The translations under genes and the position numbers were made by a program. The notes beneath the pieces are model-generated. The model worked only from the letters and a program-made list of their open reading frames with translations. It did no database searches and had not been told where the DNA came from. Shown here in pieces: positions 7,528 to 13,209 of a stretch of DNA of 13,209 nucleotides. Position 1 is the first letter of the stretch. Every line of letters begins with the position of its first letter. The stretch is from an uncultured Chloroflexota bacterium (GTDB lineage: Bacteria; Chloroflexota; Anaerolineae; Aggregatilineales; Phototrophicaceae): positions 1 through 13,209 of the forward strand of contig CALDGT010000627.1 in NCBI GenBank assembly GCA_937942935.1, written 5' to 3'.

Positions 7528-8613
7528 CTAAAACGGTGATGTATCCCCAGGACCAAATAAATCTTCATAACGCACAGGAGTCGAGTCTTCTGGTGCTATT
7601 GTGAGGGGGACATCTTCAAATTGAGTATAACGAAAATCAAGCGAAAAGTGAAATTCTGCCCCATTGAATAGGGATAATCCAAGCGGGTCTGGGTTCAGGG
7701 TTTCATCAGTTTGGGGGGTAAAATTGAGCGCGAAATAAGTTTGATGCACATAACCATCTTCTAAGCCAACCCGTTGCATCATGCGAATTTCGGCGTTCCG
7801 AATCAAATCCGCATAAAAAACGGCACTTTGGCGCAATTCTTTATCAGTATAAATTCCGCCATATTGCAATTGAAAAAATTCATCCATGAGATTGATAAAG
7901 AGTTGTTCCTCAAACGGATTTTCATCAAAAAATGTGTCAAATAGAAGAATATTTTCAAATACAGCAATCGTTTGGTTGTCTATTTGCTCATCATCTAAGC
8001 GCGTGACGGTTGAACCGCCACTCACCAAGCTACCCCAATAATCTAGCGCAAGTGCAATATTGCTAGATGATAAAAAGTCACTGGGTAAAGCCGCATCACG
8101 CATCAATCGGCGGGTATACTCTGGCACATCAACACTATACCACCCACCCTCACTAAAAAATGGATTTATGATGGGCAACAATTTCGATAAGTCGGCATAC
8201 CCCACCCCATCTACATAACGCAAATCGAGCGAGGTGGTGAGGGTATTATTTTCTGGCATCGCAAATTCTGATAAGGCTATATCAACAAACACACTCATAT
8301 CAGCATTCAGTTCATAGAGGGGGAGATAATCGGATTCAATCTCTACACCATCCGTAGAGACCCGCGAATACGCTCCATCGGCAACCATCCGCATCGTTAC
8401 GAGTTCACCAAAAAATTCAAATGCAAGCGATGCTTCAATAGTCGCTTGAAATGTCGCTGATGATAAATTGCTGGTGGTGGCTTGGGCGGTTTGGAGCAGG
8501 TCACAATCATCAGCAGAGAGGTCGCCACAAGAAGATTGTGCAGAAACAGGATGAATCATCCCTAACCACAGCACCAAAACCGATAGGATAATCACTTTTG
8601 ACAGATGAACCAT
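7528..8613 (-). CDS. Exported protein of unknown function, first gene of the surface operon
   Basis: A 361-residue protein with a clear Sec signal peptide: hydrophobic core about 7-20 and a VSA site with cleavage likely after A25. The mature N-terminus has Cys29 and Cys37 in SSCGDLSADDC, a likely disulfide loop and not a lipobox. The rest alternates polar and hydrophobic residues, with a start (SATFQATIEASLAFEFFGELVTMRMVADGAY, about 52-82) suggesting a curved beta-sheet. This loosely recalls the LolA/LppX type of lipid-binding fold, a resemblance by eye only. It is strongly acidic (many Asp/Glu), as expected for an exterior protein. GAGG (8627-8624) lies 10 bases before the ATG. It heads the four-gene operon and is divergent from the acetyltransferase gene across a 104-bp gap with a perfect inverted repeat. 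I do not recognise a named family. Confidence 0.85.
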   Translation of the reverse strand: MVHLSKVIILSVLVLWLGMIHPVSAQSSCGDLSADDCDLLQTAQATTSNLSSATFQATIEASLAFEFFGELVTMRMVADGAYSRVSTDGVEIESDYLPLYELNADMSVFVDIALSEFAMPENNTLTTSLDLRYVDGVGYADLSKLLPIINPFFSEGGWYSVDVPEYTRRLMRDAALPSDFLSSSNIALALDYWGSLVSGGSTVTRLDDEQIDNQTIAVFENILLFDTFFDENPFEEQLFINLMDEFFQLQYGGIYTDKELRQSAVFYADLIRNAEIRMMQRVGLEDGYVHQTYFALNFTPQTDETLNPDPLGLSLFNGAEFHFSLDFRYTQFEDVPLTIAPEDSTPVRYEDLFGPGDTSPF

Positions 8614-8657
8614 TATTTTATATCCTCAACTGATGACAAACATAACCCAAATATAAA

Positions 8658-8676
8658 CCTATAGTAACACTATAGG
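8658..8676. promoter_or_regulatory. Perfect 19-bp inverted repeat in divergent promoter region, likely operator
   Basis: CCTATAGTAACACTATAGG has two perfect 8-bp arms around a 3-base centre (AAC). It lies midway between the divergent starts at 8613 (minus) and 8718 (plus). Each arm contains a -10-like TATAGT, on the plus strand at 8660-8665 and on the minus strand at 8674-8669. A dimeric regulator bound here could therefore control both directions. No regulator gene is in the window. Confidence 0.6.
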
Positions 8677-8697
8677 CGATTTATGAGTAAAACACAA
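8669..8697 (-). promoter_or_regulatory. Candidate promoter of the surface operon
   Basis: On the minus strand TTGTGT (8697-8692) and TATAGT (8674-8669) are 17 bp apart, matching 3 of 6 and 5 of 6 of the sigma70 consensus. Transcription would begin near 8662, about 49 bases before the ATG at 8613. The -10 element lies inside the inverted repeat. Confidence 0.35.
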
Positions 8698-8717
8698 ACA
8701 CTGTTAGGGATACACTC

Positions 8718-9113
8718 ATGGAAATTGTTTATCGCCCTATGATTTTCGATGAAGTTCAAGCCAATCTCCCAGAAATTACGCGTGGGCGGATGAGTGGTGT
8801 CAGCGCGTGGGATGATGTTTTATTGGTTGGGCGTGGGTTCTTGACGATATGGCGCGAAGTGGGCGAAATTAGCGATTTATGGGTAGATGATTATTATCGT
8901 AATCGCGGAATTGGCACACGGATTATTTGTGAATTGGCAAAGATAGCCCAACAACACCGATTACTTATCATCGAAATTGGCGTAAAGGATGATAATCATG
9001 GGGCAAGACGCTTATATGAACGGTTGGGGTTTGTCGCATATCGTCAGATAGATAATGCCCCCCAACCCATTACATATTTACGCTGTGAGACCAAAAATTT
9101 ATTGAATCCCTAA
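8718..9113 (+). CDS. GNAT-family N-acetyltransferase
   Basis: A 131-residue acetyl-CoA-dependent acyltransferase of the GNAT superfamily; the substrate is unknown. Motif A, which binds the CoA pyrophosphate, is seen as VDDYYRNRGIGTRII (56-70), with the R-x-x-G-x-G core at 61-66. Motif B follows as DDNHGARRLYERLGF (91-105), where N93 and Y100 sit at the usual positions. The N-terminal half has the expected strands, including EISDLWV. Length is at the short end for a single-domain GNAT. AGGGA (8706-8710) precedes the ATG by 7 bases. The last 15 bp overlap the convergent tail-tube-like gene. Divergent from the surface operon across a shared operator-like palindrome, so the two may be co-regulated. 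Confidence 0.9.
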   Translation: MEIVYRPMIFDEVQANLPEITRGRMSGVSAWDDVLLVGRGFLTIWREVGEISDLWVDDYYRNRGIGTRIICELAKIAQQHRLLIIEIGVKDDNHGARRLYERLGFVAYRQIDNAPQPITYLRCETKNLLNP

Positions 9114-9533
9114 ATCGGGTGTTGCAGGAAAGGCTTCTTCTATGCTGTCATAATAAATCGTGACAATTTCTTCGACCATATCATGAGAGGCGGTATCGAA
9201 GGCTGAATAAGTCACTTCTTGAATCCAAGCCCCTTTAACTGTCCAGCGACGGGTTTCGATACCATCATCTACCGCCATAATGGTGACGGTACGGCGTGGT
9301 TTTTTGGCATTTGGGGTGATGGTCTCACGCAACCATGTGTTAAAAGCATTATTCGCATCACGTTGAACCATTTTGATAATACGGAATGGCTCTTGCACTC
9401 GTTCTCCCTTGTCATTCAGTTTGAAGGTGGTCAACCCATCTACCCGAAAAACACCGAGCATAGGTTTGTTATCTATTTGAACCTGAAATTCATTGGCGAC
9501 CAGACTATCCACAGCCACGAGATTGGTTGGCAT
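9099..9533 (-). CDS. T4 gp19-like tail-tube family protein (phage tail / contractile injection type), isolated
   Basis: A 144-residue protein resembling the T4 gp19-like tail tube family used by myophage tails and contractile injection systems. Matching pattern: NEFQVQIDN...GVFRVDGLTTF at the N-terminus (about 14-37), a helix with NNAFNTWLRETI (61-72), a strand TVTIMAVDDG (82-91), RRWTVKGAWIQEVTYSAFD (95-113) and a terminal HDMVEEIVTIYYDSIEE (117-133). This is the family's usual order of strand, helix, strand and the R-W-x-x-x-x-A-W signature. Length fits one tube subunit. AGGAG (9548-9544) lies 10 bases before the ATG, behind an extended -10 promoter. No sheath, baseplate, spike, ATPase or terminase gene is in the window, so it is a solitary copy here. 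The call rests on recognised pattern, not on a search. Confidence 0.72.
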   Translation of the reverse strand: MPTNLVAVDSLVANEFQVQIDNKPMLGVFRVDGLTTFKLNDKGERVQEPFRIIKMVQRDANNAFNTWLRETITPNAKKPRRTVTIMAVDDGIETRRWTVKGAWIQEVTYSAFDTASHDMVEEIVTIYYDSIEEAFPATPDLGIQ

Positions 9534-9573
9534 TTGGGGGTTTCTCCTTTTTTAGATTGAGCAATCTCATTTT

Positions 9574-9582
9574 ATTATAACA
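9574..9582 (-). promoter_or_regulatory. Extended -10 promoter of the tail-tube-like gene
   Basis: TGTTATAAT (9582-9574, minus strand) is a consensus TATAAT with the TGn extension that can replace a -35 box; no good -35 is seen. Transcription would begin near 9567, 34 bases before the ATG. The start point falls on a short dyad, AGATTG-AG-CAATCT (9554-9567), which could be an operator or chance. Confidence 0.6.
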
Positions 9583-9602
9583 TATTCTCATCGTCTGCTA
9601 CT

Positions 9603-9630
9603 TTCGCAAAAATGCACATATCCCTATAAT
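9603..9630 (+). promoter_or_regulatory. Promoter of the penicillin-binding protein gene
   Basis: TTCGCA (9603-9608, 4 of 6) and a perfect TATAAT (9625-9630) are 16 bp apart. The predicted start of transcription is near 9637, which falls on the first in-frame ATG (9636) and so argues that translation begins further downstream, at 9669. Confidence 0.5.
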
Positions 9631-9668
9631 GAATAATGGTCTTTGTATGTTTTGAAGGATATCGCATT

Positions 9669-11855
9669 TTGAAATCATTAATCACCATCAGCATCATCTT
9701 ATTCATCCTCACGGGATGCGCCCCTGCCCAACAAACAGAGATTATTCGTATTCAAGACCTACCCACACGCATCCCCACCACTACCCCAGAATATAACAAC
9801 GCTATCGAAGCAGAACGGGTGATTGTCACCTTTTTAGATTTGTGGCAACGGCGCGAGTATGCCCAAATGTATAGCCTCATCAGCCTATCGAGCCAAGAAG
9901 CCTTCCCATACGACACCTTTTTGCGCTTTTATGAATCCACCGCCAGCGAAATTCGCCTATCTGACCAAACATTTAGCCTCATCGCCCAAGCGCGAGAGAG
10001 CAATCGGGTGATGGTCTTTTTATACGATATGACCTTCACAAGCGACATCATGGGTTCATTCGATGATAGCCAGCGCGAAATGCGCTTAGTCCTCGAAAAT
10101 GATTTACAAGCATGGCGGATAGCATGGTCTCCCGCAGATATTTTTAGCGCGATGGGGCGTGGTGGTTCTGTTCGCCTCGAAACCTATCCCCCACTCCGCG
10201 CTAATATTTACGACCGTAATGGCGAAATTTTAGCCGATATGAACGGGCGCATTGTCATTGCGCGGGTTGTCCCACAAAATATCCCCAATTATGAGACATG
10301 TATCGCAACACTCGCCACCGCCACCAACCAGACCAACGAACAAATTCAGGCAAAAATTGCCCAAAGCAATCCCACATGGCTCACCGATATGGGGCTAATT
10401 GAAGCCCAAGCCTATCTACAATGGGAAACCTCACTCATCGCCGATTGCGCGGCACAATTCGATTATCAATATACCCGCCGTTATTTGGATGGAAGCCTCA
10501 CTGCCCATATCATCGGTACAGTGGGTTTTCCAGATGAAGCCCAAATCCCCGCCTTGCAATCGGCAGGATTTCGGCAAGATTCGATTATCGGCAAAAGTGG
10601 CATCGAAGCCAGTTGGGATGAGGTGTTACGGGGCATTCCGGGTGGGCGGTTGTCGGTTGTATCGGCTGAGGGGGTTGTTTTGCAGACACTCGTAGAACGC
10701 CGAGCAGAACCGAGCAAAAGTGTGTATTTGACCATTGATGCTAATTTGCAACGGTTTGTGTATCGTGCCATCAGCGAGGCGTATGCCAGCGCCAGTGAAT
10801 CTTGGGGGCAAACATCCAACGGGGCATCGGCAGTTGTATTGGATATTCAAACAGGCGAAATTTTGGCAATCGTCAGTTATCCCAGTTTCGATGCCAATGC
10901 GTTCACCGCCTTCCCGCTTATGGGCAAAACAGAAGCAAATAATTATATCGCACAAATCCAAACCGACCCGCGCAAACCACAATTGAATCGGGCGGCACAA
11001 GGACGCTATCCGTCGGGGTCAACATTTAAGGTGATTAGCGCCATCGCCGCTTTAGATAGCGGGAATTACACCTTTGATGAGCGATATATGTCTATTGGAA
11101 CGTGGAATCGAGATATTGTCCGTACCGATTGGCGCAATGGTGGGCATGGTAGCCTCACTTTGGCGGGCGCACTCACCCATAGTTGTAACTCGTGTTTTTA
11201 TGAGGTGGGATATCGGTTGAATGGTATAGACCCCTATCTGCTCCCCCGTTATGCCAATTTAGTCGGATTAGGCAGACCAACAGGCTTAATAGACATCCCA
11301 ACCGTAGACGGATTTATCGGCACACCCGACACAAAACCTAATTTATTCCCAGAACCATGGTCGTTTTCGGATGCGGTAGATATGGCGATTGGTCAGGGGA
11401 TGGTCGAAGTATCACCATTACAGATGGTCGAGGTGTATGCACTCATCGCTAATAATGGAATTCGTTACCGCCCAACCTTAGTTCACCATACAGCATTATT
11501 GGATGATGTCTATTATCAATTCACGCCAGAAATCTTAGAAGAAACAGGCATAGACCCCATTGTCCTCACGTATATCCGCAACGGATTGTGTGATGTTATC
11601 AGCGCACAATTTGGGACAGCCTCGCATATCTTCCGCGACTCTCCCTTGCTCGATAGTATTGGGGTTTGTGGCAAAACAGGCACAGCACAAAATCAACAAG
11701 GGTTGCCCCATGCGTGGTTTATGGCGTATGCCCCTAAAGATGAACCTAAAATCGTTGTTGGTGTGATGGTCGAAAATAGTGGTGATGGGTCGGCGGTTGC
11801 CGCACCCATCACACGCCGTATCTTGGAATATTATTACTTTGGGACGACTGATTAG
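9669..11855 (+). CDS. Lipoprotein class B penicillin-binding protein with NTF2-like domain (PBP2a/PbpC type)
   Basis: Peptidoglycan DD-transpeptidase acting outside the membrane to cross-link stem peptides. I choose the TTG at 9669 because GAAGGA (9654-9659) sits 9 bases upstream and the signal peptide then has normal length: MKSLITISIILFILTGC, lipobox LTGC with C17 as lipid anchor. The ATG at 9636 would add 11 residues and lies at the predicted transcription start. Numbering from the TTG: NTF2-like (MecA_N) domain about 35-165, PBP dimer region about 170-345, transpeptidase about 385-725. Catalytic motifs are STFK with nucleophile S451, SCN with S505 and N507, and KTG at 669-671, all intact. 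Length (728) fits the low-affinity class B PBPs that carry this extra domain, such as staphylococcal PBP2a and Bacillus PbpC. Cysteines flank the SxN Asn (C-N-S-C). Beta-lactam affinity cannot be judged from sequence. Confidence 0.93.
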   Translation: MKSLITISIILFILTGCAPAQQTEIIRIQDLPTRIPTTTPEYNNAIEAERVIVTFLDLWQRREYAQMYSLISLSSQEAFPYDTFLRFYESTASEIRLSDQTFSLIAQARESNRVMVFLYDMTFTSDIMGSFDDSQREMRLVLENDLQAWRIAWSPADIFSAMGRGGSVRLETYPPLRANIYDRNGEILADMNGRIVIARVVPQNIPNYETCIATLATATNQTNEQIQAKIAQSNPTWLTDMGLIEAQAYLQWETSLIADCAAQFDYQYTRRYLDGSLTAHIIGTVGFPDEAQIPALQSAGFRQDSIIGKSGIEASWDEVLRGIPGGRLSVVSAEGVVLQTLVERRAEPSKSVYLTIDANLQRFVYRAISEAYASASESWGQTSNGASAVVLDIQTGEILAIVSYPSFDANAFTAFPLMGKTEANNYIAQIQTDPRKPQLNRAAQGRYPSGSTFKVISAIAALDSGNYTFDERYMSIGTWNRDIVRTDWRNGGHGSLTLAGALTHSCNSCFYEVGYRLNGIDPYLLPRYANLVGLGRPTGLIDIPTVDGFIGTPDTKPNLFPEPWSFSDAVDMAIGQGMVEVSPLQMVEVYALIANNGIRYRPTLVHHTALLDDVYYQFTPEILEETGIDPIVLTYIRNGLCDVISAQFGTASHIFRDSPLLDSIGVCGKTGTAQNQQGLPHAWFMAYAPKDEPKIVVGVMVENSGDGSAVAAPITRRILEYYYFGTTD

Positions 11856-11863
11856 GGCAGAAT

Positions 11864-12205
11864 CTACTTTTCCTCAATAACAGGTGTTTCGTTGCTACCA
11901 TCGTAAATGGCGAGCTTTTCTGGCTTTTTACTTGCCACAGAATCATCTTTTTCGACATAAGCAGTGGGTTTCTTTTTCACTTTTCTGCGAATAACCCGCT
12001 TTTTGTTATCACCATAGAGTGACGACATATTGATGCCATAATAACTCGCGGTGTTGATGAGGATAAGCGTCCAAAAGGCTTCATCCACCTTGCCGAAAAA
12101 TAACAAAAAGTCGGGGATAAATGAGGGCAACATCAACGCCAATGCCGCCACCATCGCCAACCCGACAATCAATGTTTCTTTCATTCCACGCATGATATAT
12201 TTCAT
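11864..12205 (-). CDS. Small two-helix membrane protein with charged C-terminal tail
   Basis: A 113-residue protein that I do not recognise. Two hydrophobic segments (about 11-36, possibly with a Pro kink at 27-31, and about 43-58) are followed by a strongly basic patch NKKRVIRRKVKKKP (67-80) and an acidic end. The basic patch suggests the tail is cytoplasmic and may contact phospholipid, nucleic acid or ribosomes; this is inference. An in-frame TAA 12 bases upstream rules out earlier starts. A strong GGAGG (12225-12221) is 15 bases from the ATG, longer than the usual 5-10. It has its own candidate extended -10 promoter overlapping the dehalogenase stop, and could also be co-transcribed from that gene. 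It ends 8 bp from the convergent penicillin-binding protein gene. Confidence 0.72.
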   Translation of the reverse strand: MKYIMRGMKETLIVGLAMVAALALMLPSFIPDFLLFFGKVDEAFWTLILINTASYYGINMSSLYGDNKKRVIRRKVKKKPTAYVEKDDSVASKKPEKLAIYDGSNETPVIEEK

Positions 12206-12261
12206 CTTGGTTTCTTACTTCCTCCACTCTTATTTACGTGGATTCGTGCTTATTTGTTGCA

Positions 12262-12270
12262 ATTATATCA
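12262..12270 (-). promoter_or_regulatory. Extended -10 promoter of the small membrane protein gene
   Basis: TGATATAAT (12270-12262, minus strand) is a perfect TATAAT with a TGn extension. Its TGA is also the stop codon of the dehalogenase gene. Transcription would start near 12255, about 50 bases before the ATG at 12205. No convincing -35 is seen. Confidence 0.5.
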
Positions 12271-13164
12271 TGATGTCCGCGCCAAAAAGTCGAGGATATG
12301 CCCCGCGATTGCTTCCCCTTTTTCTTCTTGCAAAAAGTGACCCGCACCTTCAATACTAATCACTGGTTGGTCTTTTGCCGATGGAATATGCTTGCGGAAG
12401 AATCGGTCTCCACCACCCAGTACCACATCCATATCAGAGAACATCACCAAAGCGGGTTTATGCCAATTCGCCAATTTTTCGCGGGCTTCGCGCATAATAT
12501 CCACACCCGCATCAGTCTCTTGAATCGGGATGAGCAACGGATAAACAGCAATGGCGGCAGTATAATCTGGGTTTGGGAATGGGGCATCATACGCCCGCAG
12601 GACTTCTGGCGTGAGCAAATCCTTATTGATGATGCTAAATTCTATTACTTTGCTGGCGATGAGGTCTTTGCCCGTCTTTTGTACAAATTCCCGCCATTGC
12701 TTAAAGCCTTCGGTGATGGGTCTATCGGCGGTGGGAAGCGCAGTATTCAAAATCACCAAGCGCGAAAACCGATTATCTAACTGAGTAGCTAGTGGCAAAC
12801 CAATCACCCCGCCCCAATCCTGACACACAAGGGTAATATTGCTCAAATTCAGTTGTTCAATGAGGCTCGTCATAGCGCGGATTTGCAGGGCGATGCTATA
12901 GTCACTCATCTCTGTGAATTTATCACTTTTGCCAAAGCCGATAAGGTCTGGGGCAATCACCCGATTCGACTTTGCCAACAAGGGAATCATGTGGCGATAC
13001 AAATATGACCATGTGGGTTCACCATGCAAACAAAAAATGACGTTATCGCCATGACCTTCGTCTACATAATGCACACGAACACCATCTACAGTGACATAAT
13101 GTGGGGCAAAAGGATATTTTTCTAAATTTTCAAAGCGGTCTTCTGGGGTACGGATAAGGGGCAT
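12268..13164 (-). CDS. Haloalkane dehalogenase, subfamily I (alpha/beta hydrolase)
   Basis: Predicted to hydrolyse carbon-halogen bonds of haloalkanes to an alcohol and halide in the cytoplasm through an aspartyl ester intermediate. The N-terminus (LIRTPEDRFENLEKYPFAPHYV, given here as residues 3-24) is the hallmark of subfamily I (DhlA/DhmA type). Visible elements are the oxyanion-side motif HGEPTWSY (47-54) and PDLIGFGKSDK (72-82). The nucleophile elbow is CQDWGG, with D116 as nucleophile and W117 as first halide-binding Trp. A cap-domain W157 (GFKQWREF) probably gives the second. The acid is D246 in FSDMD, and the His is H276 in GAGHFLQEE. The triad is therefore complete. Length (298) is typical. 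AGGAG (13177-13173) lies 8 bases before the ATG. The natural substrate is unknown, and many family members were annotated without assay. Its promoter probably extends past the window edge. Confidence 0.92.
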   Translation of the reverse strand: MPLIRTPEDRFENLEKYPFAPHYVTVDGVRVHYVDEGHGDNVIFCLHGEPTWSYLYRHMIPLLAKSNRVIAPDLIGFGKSDKFTEMSDYSIALQIRAMTSLIEQLNLSNITLVCQDWGGVIGLPLATQLDNRFSRLVILNTALPTADRPITEGFKQWREFVQKTGKDLIASKVIEFSIINKDLLTPEVLRAYDAPFPNPDYTAAIAVYPLLIPIQETDAGVDIMREAREKLANWHKPALVMFSDMDVVLGGGDRFFRKHIPSAKDQPVISIEGAGHFLQEEKGEAIAGHILDFLARTS

Positions 13165-13209
13165 TATTTTTTCTCCTAAAAATATATTTGCGATAATATA
13201 GGGGCGGTT

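Noticed and set aside
9099..9533. Idea that the tail-tube-like gene marks a prophage or full injection system
   Set aside because: Flanking genes are acetyltransferase and penicillin-binding protein; no integrase, attachment site, sheath, baseplate or lysis gene is visible in the window.
11856..11863. Terminator between the convergent penicillin-binding protein and small membrane protein genes
   Set aside because: The gap is 8 bp and only a 4-bp GATT/AATC pairing is seen, too weak for a terminator call.
13190..13209. TATATT/TATTAT hexamers on the minus strand as a promoter for the dehalogenase gene
   Set aside because: Possible, but the region is AT-rich and the -35 area lies beyond the window edge, so it cannot be supported.

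Overview
The window (about 45% G+C by eye) carries ten protein genes and no RNA genes, CRISPR array or insertion sequence that I can see. Gene content suggests a Chloroflexota bacterium, probably Anaerolineae or a relative. The reasons are multi-GAF/PAS histidine kinases, membrane-anchored surface proteins with Ala/Thr/Gln-rich stalks and Pro/Thr linkers, a GT4 glycosyltransferase and a class I haloalkane dehalogenase. This placement is an inference from protein style; no marker gene is present.

Layout. (1) 2-3578, plus strand: two histidine kinases in tandem. The first is GAF-GAF-PAS-HK, soluble as far as visible, and its 5' end lies outside the window. The second has two membrane segments, then PAS-HK. 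No response regulator is nearby. (2) 3674-4315, plus: an ExoD-family membrane protein, convergent with the next block across a likely bidirectional terminator. (3) 8613 down to 4338, minus: a four-gene block with 15 bp, -4 bp (ATGA overlap) and 8 bp junctions, so almost certainly an operon. It encodes an exported protein, a GT4 glycosyltransferase, and two paralogous single-pass surface proteins whose stalks repeat a TQ-containing 9-residue unit. One of the pair ends in a predicted beta-sandwich lectin-like domain and the other stops right after the linker. (4) 8718-9533: a GNAT acetyltransferase (plus) whose end overlaps by 15 bp a minus-strand T4 gp19-like tail-tube-family protein. No sheath, baseplate or other tail gene is in the window. 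(5) 9669-11855, plus: a lipoprotein class B penicillin-binding protein with an NTF2-like domain, probably starting at a TTG. (6) 13164 down to 11864, minus: haloalkane dehalogenase, then a small two-helix membrane protein with its own candidate promoter.

Together this looks like cell-envelope and sensing territory. The most distinctive item is the surface-stalk operon, headed by a perfect 19-bp inverted repeat in the divergent intergenic region with the GNAT gene. The 18-residue super-repeat in the stalks equals five alpha-helical turns, which suggests a straight helical rod carrying TQ pairs on opposite faces. No function can be assigned to the operon as a whole from sequence alone.
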